Source: Bacteroidota bacterium
Lineage (GTDB): Bacteria > Bacteroidota > Bacteroidia > Chitinophagales > Chitinophagaceae
DNA: 32,867 nucleotides
NCBI GenBank assembly: GCA_005789565.1
Contig: SXXL01000007.1
Span: forward strand, 1-32,867
Direction of reading: 5' to 3'
The notes beneath the pieces were generated by a model. That model did not search any database. It had not been told where the DNA came from and saw only the letters and a program-made list of their open reading frames with translations. The stretch's first letter is position 1. Each line of letters starts with the position of its first letter. The position numbers were made by a program, and so were the translations under genes. Positions 1-7,908 of the stretch are shown here, in pieces.

Positions 1-281
1 AAATGGACGAGGTGATCTTTGAGGAATTCAAAGGAACCGGTAACATGGAATTGCAACTCGATCGCAAGCTGGCCAACAAACGGATCTACCCGGCCATCGA
101 TCTTACCTCTTCCTCCACCCGCCGCGACGACCTCCTGCTCGACAAAGACGTGTTGCAGCGCATGAATCTTCTTCGTGTCTATTTGACCGACATGAATACG
201 GAAGAAGCCATGCGCGAACTACAGAACCGAATGAAAGGCACGAAGAGCAACGAGGAGTTTCTGGCTTCGATGAATCGATAA
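1..281 (+). CDS. rho: Transcription termination factor Rho, C-terminal fragment
   Basis: This is the last ~93 codons of Rho, the hexameric RNA-dependent ATPase/helicase that terminates transcription; the gene begins before the window. The segment [17 protein letters not shown]-type ([16 protein letters not shown] here) followed by a basic L-D-R-K, then [18 protein letters not shown], matches the conserved end of the ATPase domain that carries the R-loop and arginine-finger region. The C-terminus ends in the usual short helix ([15 protein letters not shown]). The Walker motifs and the RNA-binding domain lie outside the window. A strong intrinsic terminator follows directly. Confidence 0.96.
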   Translation, partial: MDEVIFEEFKGTGNMELQLDRKLANKRIYPAIDLTSSSTRRDDLLLDKDVLQRMNLLRVYLTDMNTEEAMRELQNRMKGTKSNEEFLASMNR

Positions 282-301
282 ACCAAAACGATACCACAGT
301 A

Positions 302-333
302 AAACCCGGACTCCCAAAAGGTTCGGGTTTTTT
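302..333 (+). terminator. Intrinsic terminator after rho
   Basis: A 10-bp stem pairs 302-311 with 321-330 (AAACCCGGAC / GTTCGGGTTT, one G-U pair) around a 9-nt loop, and the T run continues to 333. It lies 21 nt after the rho stop codon and separates rho from mnmH. Confidence 0.88.
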
Positions 334-365
334 CATGCACTCAATTCAAAGTAACTTCACCCGTA

Positions 366-1409
366 ATGGCGGTTCGTCCAATTGATATTGAAAATTTCCT
401 CGAATTGTCCGAATTACACCCGGTATTGGATGTACGGAGTCCGGGAGAATACAATCACGCCCACATCCCGGGTGCGCATTCGTTTCCATTGTTTGACGAC
501 AATGAACGAAAAGAGGTCGGCACCACATACAAACAGCAAAGCCGCGAACAGGCGATCAAGGTTGGATTGGATTTTTTTGGTCCGAAAATGAGACCGCTGG
601 TCGAACAGGCAGAAGCCATTGCAGAAAAAAACGGCTCGCGCACCTTGTTGGTGCATTGCTGGCGCGGTGGCATGCGCAGCGGTGGGGTGGCCTGGTTGCT
701 GGACCTCTATGGATTCAACGTACACACGCTAGTGGGCGGATACAAAAGTTTTCGTCGCTGGGCGCTCGAGCAATTTGAAAAAGAATACCCCCTGCAATTG
801 ATCGGCGGCTATACCGGTTCGGGAAAAACCGACTTGCTAAATGCCTTGGTGAAAAAAGGTGAAGCGGTATTGGATCTGGAGGGATTGGCACATCACAAGG
901 GATCGGCGTTTGGGAACATTGGTCAGCCCGAACAACCTTCTCAAGAGCATTTTGAAAACAAACTCGCGTTATCGCTTCGTAACATTCAAAAAAATGCGCC
1001 GAATCGAATTTGGGTGGAGGATGAATCGCAGCGGATCGGGCGCGTGAACATTCCCGGTACATTCTGGAATTTGATGCGTCGTTCGGTGGTTCACTTTCTC
1101 GACATCCCGTTTGAAAAAAGATTGTCCTACATCGTAGAAGGATATGGATCGCTGGATGCACAACGATTGTCCGATGCTACCGATCGCATCCGAAAAAAAC
1201 TGGGTGATAAAAATGCCACCGAAGCGATCGAATTCATCGCAAACGGTCAGATAACCGAGGCCTTTGACATATTGCTTCGGTATTACGACAAGCTGTATAA
1301 AAAATCGTTGCACAACCGAGAGCAAGCCGATGAGTTGATCCGGTTGATCGAGGCTTCTGAGGTCAGTGAAGAAAATGCAACCTTATTGTTGAATACAAAA
1401 ACATCATGA
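366..1409 (+). CDS. mnmH: tRNA 2-selenouridine(34) synthase MnmH/SelU
   Basis: The enzyme replaces sulfur by selenium in 2-thiouridine at the wobble position of certain tRNAs, via a geranylated intermediate, using selenophosphate from SelD. The product is 347 aa (E. coli enzyme 364 aa). The N-terminal rhodanese domain (about 1-130) carries the catalytic Cys98 in LLVHCWRGGMRSGG. A P-loop (GYTGSGKT, residues 148-155) opens the C-terminal nucleotide-binding domain. The stop overlaps the selD start by 4 nt (ATGA), so the two genes are translationally coupled. A weak -7-like element (TAACTTCA, 352-359) lies 6 nt before the ATG. Confidence 0.95.
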   Translation: MAVRPIDIENFLELSELHPVLDVRSPGEYNHAHIPGAHSFPLFDDNERKEVGTTYKQQSREQAIKVGLDFFGPKMRPLVEQAEAIAEKNGSRTLLVHCWRGGMRSGGVAWLLDLYGFNVHTLVGGYKSFRRWALEQFEKEYPLQLIGGYTGSGKTDLLNALVKKGEAVLDLEGLAHHKGSAFGNIGQPEQPSQEHFENKLALSLRNIQKNAPNRIWVEDESQRIGRVNIPGTFWNLMRRSVVHFLDIPFEKRLSYIVEGYGSLDAQRLSDATDRIRKKLGDKNATEAIEFIANGQITEAFDILLRYYDKLYKKSLHNREQADELIRLIEASEVSEENATLLLNTKTS

Positions 1410-2482
1410 ATCAACTTCCTGAAACACCGCTAACGTCGTTTACCCGAAATACCGGTTGCAGTTGCAAGATCGCGCCGCAGGTATTGGAGCAGATCATCAA
1501 ACCCGGGTCTGCCTTGGATGTGTTTCCGCAGTTGCTGGTGGGAAATGAATCACTCGATGATGCTGCGGTGATGGACCTGGGGGATGGTAATGCGTTGATC
1601 TCTACGACTGATTTTTTTACGCCCATCGTGGATGAGCCATTTGAATATGGTCGCATCGCGGCGGCGAATGCAATCAGTGATGTATATGCGATGGGGGGCA
1701 AACCGATCATGGCGCTGGCGATCTTGGGGTGGCCGGTTGATAAACTGCCTGCTGAACTGGCGGCACAAGTGATCGAAGGCGCGCGGGCTGCTTGTAAGGA
1801 GGCGGGTATTCCGTTAGCGGGCGGACATAGCATTGATTCCACCGATCCCATTTTTGGATTGTCTGTAAATGGAATCTGCCGTGTTGAACAGATCAAAAAA
1901 AACAGTGGTGGCAAGCCCGGTGATCAGCTTTTTCTGACCAAGCCACTTGGCAGCGGCATTTTGTCGACCGCTAGAAAAAGAGGATTGCTCGATCCCGCAC
2001 ATTGTGAAGCACTCTTGAACACCATGGGTTCTTTGAATAAGATCGGAGAAGCGTTGGGAAAAATGAGTGGGGTGAGTGCCCTCACCGACGTAACAGGCTT
2101 TGGATTGATTGGTCATTTAGGTGAGATGGTGGTCGGCAGTGATTGCGGGGCCGAGATCTGGTATGATCGATTGAAACTATTGCCGGGTGTATCACAATAT
2201 ATACAGCAGCGGGTCTTTCCGGATTCGACCACCCGCAACTGGAGTCGGTATCAGGCGGATGTTCAATTTGAAAAGGGTGTGCCGGTAGCGGAAGCATTCA
2301 CGTTGTTGCCCGATCCACAGACCAATGGCGGCTTGCTGATTGCCGTGGCGAAAGATTCGGTTGATGCATTAAAAAAACAACTACAAGCGTGCGGGCTGAA
2401 CGATCACCTGTTGCCCATCGGGGCGCTCACGGCGCCGGGTGCTAAGCGGATCGTGATCCGCTCGTCCGACCAGATATCATAA
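1406..2482 (+). CDS. selD: Selenide, water dikinase SelD (Cys form)
   Basis: SelD makes selenophosphate from selenide and ATP. The 358-aa protein has the N-terminal active-site loop NTGCSCKI. Cys18 and Lys21 align with catalytic Cys17 and Lys20 of the E. coli enzyme, so this is a cysteine, not selenocysteine, version. The metal/ATP-binding stretch DDAAVMDLGDG, then STTDFFTPIVD and AAANAISDVYAMGG, is typical of the AIRS/PurM fold, as is the later AGGHSID. It overlaps mnmH by 4 nt. Its 3' end overlaps the convergent pterin dehydratase gene by 6 nt. Pairing with mnmH points to tRNA selenation as its main job; no selA or selB is visible here. Confidence 0.96.
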   Translation: MNQLPETPLTSFTRNTGCSCKIAPQVLEQIIKPGSALDVFPQLLVGNESLDDAAVMDLGDGNALISTTDFFTPIVDEPFEYGRIAAANAISDVYAMGGKPIMALAILGWPVDKLPAELAAQVIEGARAACKEAGIPLAGGHSIDSTDPIFGLSVNGICRVEQIKKNSGGKPGDQLFLTKPLGSGILSTARKRGLLDPAHCEALLNTMGSLNKIGEALGKMSGVSALTDVTGFGLIGHLGEMVVGSDCGAEIWYDRLKLLPGVSQYIQQRVFPDSTTRNWSRYQADVQFEKGVPVAEAFTLLPDPQTNGGLLIAVAKDSVDALKKQLQACGLNDHLLPIGALTAPGAKRIVIRSSDQIS

Positions 2483-2707
2483 TAGGGAGTCGATCGCTTT
2501 TGCGAGTGCGTGATCTTTTTCTGTAACGATGTTTCCCGCATCGTGTGTGTTGAGCCAGATCTCCACGGTATTCCACACATTGGTCCATTTCGGATGATGC
2601 TGTTGCTGTTCGGCCAGCATTGCTACGCGACTCATAAAGGCGAAAGCCTCCGAAAAATCACGGAATTGAAATTTTCGATAGAGGGTGTTGTCGGTTTCCG
2701 TCCACAT
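2477..2707 (-). CDS. 4a-hydroxytetrahydrobiopterin dehydratase (PCD/PhhB family)
   Basis: This small enzyme (76 aa) dehydrates the 4a-carbinolamine formed by pterin-dependent aromatic amino acid hydroxylases so that the cofactor can be recycled. The family signature is complete: HHPKW at 37-41, an Asn-x-Val strand, then LNTHDAG at 52-58, with the active-site His pair and the His-Asp. It is shorter at the N-terminus than many homologues (about 95-105 aa) and begins at the first conserved Trp. It lies 4 nt after the IPExxxVDY gene, so the two are probably co-transcribed. No aromatic hydroxylase is in the window. Confidence 0.93.
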   Translation of the reverse strand: MWTETDNTLYRKFQFRDFSEAFAFMSRVAMLAEQQQHHPKWTNVWNTVEIWLNTHDAGNIVTEKDHALAKAIDSLL

Positions 2708-2711
2708 ACGA

Positions 2712-3158
2712 TCAGAATAAAAGGTTTTCGCGGTGCTTGACTTGGTCGATGGCGAGTTTCACGACCATCTGAACGGAGTGCGTGCTGCGGATGGCTTGCA
2801 TGGTTTCCTCCAGCCAGGCCGGTTCGATCTCATCTCCTTTCATCAGCCAGAGGTAATCCATGTGCTTTAATTCGGGCAGGAGATATTCGCCGTCAAACTG
2901 GTTGACATATAAATAATGTTCGAGCATCGAATCGCGGCGGCGATATTCATAGACCTTGAAAAAATATTCGCGCTTTTTTCTGACCAGTCCGATCTCCAGG
3001 TCGTTGATGCGAAAGTCGAGTTGCAGTTGGGCGTTCAGGTGCCACACGAACTGATAATCACGAATGGGGGCCATGATCCCGAGCAGACAGGCCTCGTCGA
3101 AAAACATTTCGTTGAGGGCTGCCGTATCGAGAATGAGTTTTTGTCCCCTTTCCGCCAT
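2712..3158 (-). CDS. IPExxxVDY family protein
   Basis: A 148-aa protein of a Bacteroidota-specific family of unknown function, named after a conserved motif that appears here in variant form as LPELKHMDY (about residues 95-103), followed by LWLMKGDE. It has no signal peptide or membrane segment and looks cytoplasmic, with an aromatic-rich beta-type middle (DYQFVWHLNAQLQLDFRI). It is followed after 4 nt by the pterin dehydratase gene and lies 11 nt downstream of the M28 peptidase stop, suggesting one minus-strand transcript. The family call is fairly firm; the function is unknown. Confidence 0.8.
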   Translation of the reverse strand: MAERGQKLILDTAALNEMFFDEACLLGIMAPIRDYQFVWHLNAQLQLDFRINDLEIGLVRKKREYFFKVYEYRRRDSMLEHYLYVNQFDGEYLLPELKHMDYLWLMKGDEIEPAWLEETMQAIRSTHSVQMVVKLAIDQVKHRENLLF

Positions 3159-3169
3159 GATGGTTCTTT

Positions 3170-4819
3170 CTAGAAAGTTACGCTGACTTCTTCGGTTTTA
3201 TCGCCCCGCTGATAAACAACTTTTACGGTTTGTCCTTTTTTGAATTTCCCCAGCGTCTGCATGTAGCTTTCCATTGAGCTGATGTTGTATTCGCCGATCT
3301 GAAGTACGATATCGCCAGCCTTGAGTCCGGCTTTTTGGGCCGGTTTTCCTTCACCGACGCCATCGGCCCGCACACCTTTTCCGGAATAGGTATAGTCGGG
3401 CATGATACCCATCGTTACGCTAAAACGGGCCGTGGTGGTGGTTTGTGCTTCGCGGGTTTTCAAAAACGCGAGCTTGGGTTCTTCGTTCAATCCGCCGATC
3501 GTGCGCTCGATGTGTCGAAGGATGCGGACCATACCGGAATAATTGATCCGATCGGCATCATCGGAGGGTTTGTGATAGTCGGTGTGCAGTCCGGTGAAAT
3601 AGAAAAGCACCGGAATGTCTTTGCGATAAAAGGAAGAGTGGTCGCTGGGACCCGTGCCGCTGGAATCGATGCGGATACCGAGCAGATCATTCTTTTTTGG
3701 ATCGATCACTTTGGACCAGGCCGGAGAGGTTCCATATCCGCCAAGAGTGATGGTTTGGCTACTGTCTGGCAGTCGTCCCACCATATCCATGTTGATCATA
3801 TAATTAATCGACTTCAGGTCAACCGTGGGCTTCTCCGTAAAATATTTTGAGCCATACAATCCCAGCTCCTCTCCGGAAAAGGCAATGAAGAGATAATTAT
3901 TCTTTTGCGCGGATTTCCCTTTCAGGAGTCGAGCCAGCTCGAAGAGCATGGAGGTGCCGCTGGCATTGTCGTCGGCTCCATTGTGTATATCGGGGGTGCC
4001 GGTGTGGCGGGAGTTATTGTCTTCTCCGTAGCCGAGGTGATCGTAATGTGCGCCGAGCACAACGGTCTTTTCGGCGCGATTATCGAGGTAGCCGATCACG
4101 TTGTATCCGCGTCGGATGTTTTCTTCAAAAGAGACCCTTGCTTCTACGTAAATAGGTCCCTTCGAAACCTGAATGGCTCGGATGGCCGCTTCGTTGCGCA
4201 GGTACGCGGCGGGAACGGCCAGGGTTTCCGTACGGTCTTTGGGCTGAAACGAGAGTTTGTCGCCCGACGGATGCGTGTTGTACAAAAGCAGGGCGGTGGC
4301 CCCGGAGCTGGCCGCTTTTTTGGTCTGCTCGTATATATAACTGCCCAGGTCGAAGTGGGGATTTCCGGCATTATCGGTAATGCCCTCGTGGAGATCGATG
4401 ATCCACAAAGTATTCACCTCCCGAACGCCGGGAAGGGATTTGTCTTTTATCTCCGCTTTAGCGCTCCAGGGAAAGAAGAAATAATCCTTATCCGCCTTTA
4501 GCGTATCGCCCAGAACAAGCAGGTAAGAACCGGTCTGCGGTTTTTTACCCTCATTTACCTCGAATGGTTGAATATATCCCTCAAGGCCTTTGGGCAACAA
4601 CCCCGCCTGCCGAAATTGTTCCGCTATATAATTACGGGCCAGCCATTCGCCCCGGGTACCGGTCCTTCTGCCCTCCAGCGAATCGGAGGCGAGATACGAA
4701 ACATGTTGCTGAAAGCGGACTTGAGCGGCCCGATCGGCTCGCATTAACTTTTTTGCACCCGGTACGCAGGCAGATAATAATAGAAGAGAAGCGAAGAAAA
4801 GGGTCGACTGCTTGAACAT
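3170..4819 (-). CDS. M28 family metallopeptidase with PA-like and PDZ domains, lipoprotein
   Basis: A secreted zinc aminopeptidase-type enzyme of 549 aa. The chosen start at 4819 gives a clean lipoprotein signal peptide with lipobox LSAC (Cys18); an upstream in-frame codon at 4861 would put 14 unlikely residues before it. An N-terminal region with a PA-like insert (about 126-226) precedes the catalytic domain. All M28 zinc ligands and the catalytic Glu are visible: H258 in GAHYDHLG, D283 in NGADDNASG, E317/E318 in FSGEELGL, D345 in NMDMVGR and H416 in TDYHKPSDD. A PDZ domain (about 465-549) ends the protein, with GKPAQKAGLKAGDIVLQIG. It is probably periplasmic-facing. An exact -7 element lies upstream at 4837-4844. 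Confidence 0.93.
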   Translation of the reverse strand: MFKQSTLFFASLLLLSACVPGAKKLMRADRAAQVRFQQHVSYLASDSLEGRRTGTRGEWLARNYIAEQFRQAGLLPKGLEGYIQPFEVNEGKKPQTGSYLLVLGDTLKADKDYFFFPWSAKAEIKDKSLPGVREVNTLWIIDLHEGITDNAGNPHFDLGSYIYEQTKKAASSGATALLLYNTHPSGDKLSFQPKDRTETLAVPAAYLRNEAAIRAIQVSKGPIYVEARVSFEENIRRGYNVIGYLDNRAEKTVVLGAHYDHLGYGEDNNSRHTGTPDIHNGADDNASGTSMLFELARLLKGKSAQKNNYLFIAFSGEELGLYGSKYFTEKPTVDLKSINYMINMDMVGRLPDSSQTITLGGYGTSPAWSKVIDPKKNDLLGIRIDSSGTGPSDHSSFYRKDIPVLFYFTGLHTDYHKPSDDADRINYSGMVRILRHIERTIGGLNEEPKLAFLKTREAQTTTTARFSVTMGIMPDYTYSGKGVRADGVGEGKPAQKAGLKAGDIVLQIGEYNISSMESYMQTLGKFKKGQTVKVVYQRGDKTEEVSVTF

Positions 4820-4836
4820 GGATATAGAATTGACTG

Positions 4837-4844
4837 CAAAGTTA
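4837..4844 (-). promoter_or_regulatory. -7 promoter element for the M28 peptidase gene
   Basis: On the minus strand this reads TAACTTTG, an exact match to the Bacteroidota -7 consensus TAnnTTTG. It ends 17 nt before the ATG at 4819, so the leader would be about 10-13 nt. It is divergent from the feoB element at 4899-4906. No convincing -33 TTG is seen. Confidence 0.55.
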
Positions 4845-4898
4845 CCGGGTATCGGATTCAAAAACCGGAAATGATACGGGGAGTTCGCAATTCCGGTC

Positions 4899-4906
4899 TA
4901 CTTTTG
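4899..4906 (+). promoter_or_regulatory. -7 promoter element for feoB
   Basis: TACTTTTG is an exact match to TAnnTTTG. It ends 5 nt before the TTG start codon at 4912, so transcription would begin at or next to the start codon and the message would be essentially leaderless. There is no room for a Shine-Dalgarno site. Confidence 0.55.
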
Positions 4907-4911
4907 CCGAA

Positions 4912-7023
4912 TTGAAATCCGCTCCTCTTCATATCGCCCTGGTCGGTAATCCTAACAGCGGAAAAAGTTCGTTGTTCAACTGCCTGACAGGCCTGAATCA
5001 ACAAGTCGGCAATTTTCCAGGGGTTACGGTCGATAAGACCACCGGGCAATTTTCGATCGGCGAGGGTCCCGCAGAAGCGATCGACCTACCCGGCACCTAT
5101 TCGCTTTATCCTAAACGAGTGGATGAGTGGGTGAGTTATCGGGTGGTGATCGGAGACGATGAGGGTTTTCGGCCCGACTTGGTGATCGCGGTGGCCGATG
5201 CCAGCAACCTGAAACGGAATCTGCTGCTTTGCTCCCAACTGATCGACCTGAATGTACCGGTGGTGATCGCGCTGACCATGATGGACCTGGCGCGGAAAAA
5301 AGGAATCCAGATCGACATCCCCGCATTGGAACGCGAGCTTGGTGTACCGGTCGTGGCTGTGAATCCCCGCAAAAACAAAGGCATCCAGGAGCTGAAAAAA
5401 ACGATCCAGCTCTGTACCAAACAACCCATCAAAACGGCCGCTCGACCCATCATTGCTGCAAACACACTGGCTCCTGTGGCGGTGGCACAAACCCAATCAC
5501 TGTTTCCGGAGATCGCCGACTACAAAGCCATTCACTACCTGATCCACCACAGATCGCTGGCCCTCCCCCATCAGGAAGCACTGAAAGCCATTGAGGAAAA
5601 AAATAAATTCAATCCCACCAAAACACAGGCCGAAGAGATCCTGCAACGCTACGCTCGGATTCGGGAGGTCATGCAGGCGGCCGTGTCCGAGCCGGATCCC
5701 CTGAAAAAGAAGATGATCACCGAGCGGCTCGATAATATCTTTTTGCATCGCCGCTGGGGAAATCTGATCCTGTTGACGGTTTTGTTTCTGATGTTCCAGG
5801 CCGTTTTCTGGTTGGCGAAGTATCCGATGGACTGGATCGAAAGCTGGTTTGGTATTTTCTCGGGATGGCTGGGAGAAAGCTTGCCCGTGAATGCCTGGAG
5901 CGACCTGTTGATCAATGGTGTGGTGGCGGGACTGGGCGGGATCTTCGTGTTCGTACCCCAGATCATGATCTTGTTTGGCATCATTACGTTGCTGGAGGAC
6001 TCCGGTTACATGGCCCGGATCAGTTTTTTGACCGATCGGTTGATGCGAAGCGTTGGACTCAACGGAAAAAGCGTCATGCCCATGATCAGCGGTTTTGCCT
6101 GCGCCGTTCCTGCGATCATGAGTGCACGAAACATTGAAAATCGAAAAGAGCGACTGCTGACCATCCTGATCACCCCGCTGATGAGTTGTTCGGCTCGCTT
6201 GCCGGTTTATTCGATCCTGACGGGATTGGTGATCCCGGAGCAATACGTGTTCGGACTGCTGAGCCTGCAGGGGTTGGTGATGATGGGCTTGTATGTGTTC
6301 GGCGTGGTGATCGCCTTGGTCGTGTCCAATATCGCTAAATGGTTTATCCGCATTCAGGAAAAAAGCTTTTTCATTCTGGAACTCCCCGATTACCGGATGC
6401 CCCGCTGGGGAAACACCGTTACCGTCATGTTTAATAAAGCCAAGATCTTCTTGTTCGATGCTGGAAAGGTGATCATGATCATCAGTTTGGTGTTGTGGGC
6501 GCTTTCCTCTTTCGGACCAAGCAACAGCATGCAAGCTGTCGAGCAGCGTTACCTCGAAGCCAAAGCAGCCTCGACCAAGCCTGCCGAACAGATCGAGCGG
6601 GAATATCATAGCGAAAAACTGGAATTCTCTTACGCCGGTATGTTGGGTCATGCGATCGAACCGGCGATCGCGCCCCTGAGTTTTGATTGGAAGATCGGTA
6701 TTGCGTTGATCACCTCCTTTGCTGCACGCGAAGTGTTTGTCGGCACCATGGCTACCTTATATAGTGTAGGGGAAGACGAGCCCAGCAGCAAGGTTTTGAA
6801 AGATAAGATGCGCAGTGCTACGCGGCCCGACGGCTCGGTCGTGTTCACACTGGCCACGGGTGTGTCTTTGTTGATCTTCTACGCGTTGGCCATGCAGTGC
6901 ATGAGCACCCTGGCAGTGGTGCGTCGGGAAACCCGTAGCTGGAAGTGGCCGGCGATACAGCTGGTATACATGACCGGTTTGGCCTGGATCATGAGCTGGC
7001 TGGCTTATTTACTGTTGCGCTGA
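4912..7023 (+). CDS. feoB: Ferrous iron transporter FeoB
   Basis: FeoB is the inner-membrane Fe(II) importer: an N-terminal G domain fused to a polytopic membrane domain. The product is 703 aa (E. coli 773). Visible motifs are G1 GNPNSGKS (12-19), G2 in VGNFPGVTVD, G3 DLPG (58-61) and a G4 that reads TMMD (122-125) rather than the usual N-x-x-D. The membrane half has the gate-like motif FACAVPAIMSARNIENRKERL and the conserved FAAREVFVGTMATLYSV. The start is TTG; no in-frame ATG lies nearby, and the homology begins immediately. Its 3' end overlaps the convergent beta-lactamase-like gene by 19 nt. FeoA is encoded separately, 4 kb away. Confidence 0.96.
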   Translation: MKSAPLHIALVGNPNSGKSSLFNCLTGLNQQVGNFPGVTVDKTTGQFSIGEGPAEAIDLPGTYSLYPKRVDEWVSYRVVIGDDEGFRPDLVIAVADASNLKRNLLLCSQLIDLNVPVVIALTMMDLARKKGIQIDIPALERELGVPVVAVNPRKNKGIQELKKTIQLCTKQPIKTAARPIIAANTLAPVAVAQTQSLFPEIADYKAIHYLIHHRSLALPHQEALKAIEEKNKFNPTKTQAEEILQRYARIREVMQAAVSEPDPLKKKMITERLDNIFLHRRWGNLILLTVLFLMFQAVFWLAKYPMDWIESWFGIFSGWLGESLPVNAWSDLLINGVVAGLGGIFVFVPQIMILFGIITLLEDSGYMARISFLTDRLMRSVGLNGKSVMPMISGFACAVPAIMSARNIENRKERLLTILITPLMSCSARLPVYSILTGLVIPEQYVFGLLSLQGLVMMGLYVFGVVIALVVSNIAKWFIRIQEKSFFILELPDYRMPRWGNTVTVMFNKAKIFLFDAGKVIMIISLVLWALSSFGPSNSMQAVEQRYLEAKAASTKPAEQIEREYHSEKLEFSYAGMLGHAIEPAIAPLSFDWKIGIALITSFAAREVFVGTMATLYSVGEDEPSSKVLKDKMRSATRPDGSVVFTLATGVSLLIFYALAMQCMSTLAVVRRETRSWKWPAIQLVYMTGLAWIMSWLAYLLLR

Positions 7024-7907
7024 TCGATCCCCCATCGATCATTCGGTTCAAAATGTTCCCATAGTATATCGGCTACCTTTCGAGCGAGGGTCCACGCTTC
7101 ATTTTCGTGCGTCCACCGCTGGTCTTTGTTATTCTTCGTAAAGACGCAGAATACAAAAGGTCGGTTGGGAGCATTTACGATCATTGCCTCGCTTCGGGAC
7201 GCGTTGACACATCCGTTTTTGCTGAACACCTCGATGTAGGGGGGAAAGCGAGAGAGCGCTTCATCCTCATCCCAAATATTTCTTCCCATGCAGCGAAGCA
7301 TTCGGTCGTCGATTACAGGTGAGAAGAGTTGATTTCGGTAAACCCGCTCGAACAACTCGCCCATTTCGCGGGGGGTGGTTTGTCCCCAGCCGAATTGCAG
7401 TCGGTTAGCTTCCCGTCCGGCCGTGCGGGAATTTACCCGGGTGTTTTTAAATCCCAGACTATCGAGCAGTTGATTGATGCGGGTGCCGGTTCCGGCGATG
7501 GATTGAAGCCACAGGCTGGCGGTGTTGTCGCTCGTTGTCATCATCAGCATGATGATCTTTTTCAGGGCGATCTTTTCGTTGGACTTAAAAGATCCCAGAA
7601 TATCCTCTCCGGTATAGAGCAGGGAGTCTTTATAAACAAAGCTGGAATCGTAGCTCAATTCTCCGCGGTGGAGGCGGTCCATGATCCCCAACAGAATCGG
7701 CACCTTAACAATACTCGCCGTTGGAAAGAGGGTGTCGGCCTGATAGGTTGCCGTTTTTCCGGAGCGAAGGTCCTTTACATATACGCCTATCTGTCCCTGA
7801 AATCCGGCGACCGCCTGTTCGATCTTGCGATACAGCTTGGCATCGGTGCGCTGGGCGATAACGGGATCGCCTGCGAGGAGTAGAAATAGAATTATCCAGC
7901 GATTCAT
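7005..7907 (-). CDS. Class A beta-lactamase-like serine hydrolase
   Basis: An exported 300-aa protein of the Beta-lactamase2/PenP fold. The signal peptide ends near residue 18 (VIAQ). The Ser-x-x-Lys motif is S65-IVK68, and the SDN loop is S126-D-N in TTSDNTAS. The K-T/S-G box reads KNG (230-232). The omega-loop is not a clear ExxLN; Glu166 in GREAN is the only nearby candidate for the deacylating residue. It could be a genuine beta-lactamase or a penicillin-binding/peptidase-like relative, so resistance should not be assumed. It starts 1 nt after the stop of the M20 amidohydrolase gene, which implies an operon. It overlaps feoB convergently. Confidence 0.85.
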   Translation of the reverse strand: MNRWIILFLLLAGDPVIAQRTDAKLYRKIEQAVAGFQGQIGVYVKDLRSGKTATYQADTLFPTASIVKVPILLGIMDRLHRGELSYDSSFVYKDSLLYTGEDILGSFKSNEKIALKKIIMLMMTTSDNTASLWLQSIAGTGTRINQLLDSLGFKNTRVNSRTAGREANRLQFGWGQTTPREMGELFERVYRNQLFSPVIDDRMLRCMGRNIWDEDEALSRFPPYIEVFSKNGCVNASRSEAMIVNAPNRPFVFCVFTKNNKDQRWTHENEAWTLARKVADILWEHFEPNDRWGIDQRNSK

Positions 7908-7908
7908 A

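Noticed and set aside
3905-4501. 198-aa plus-strand frame over the M28 peptidase gene
   Set aside because: Antisense to conserved zinc-ligand motifs of the peptidase; low-complexity Gly/Val content.
5497-6651. 384-aa open frame on the minus strand inside feoB
   Set aside because: It is antisense to the conserved membrane part of FeoB and is His/Gln-rich nonsense with no recognisable motif; a shadow of biased codon use.
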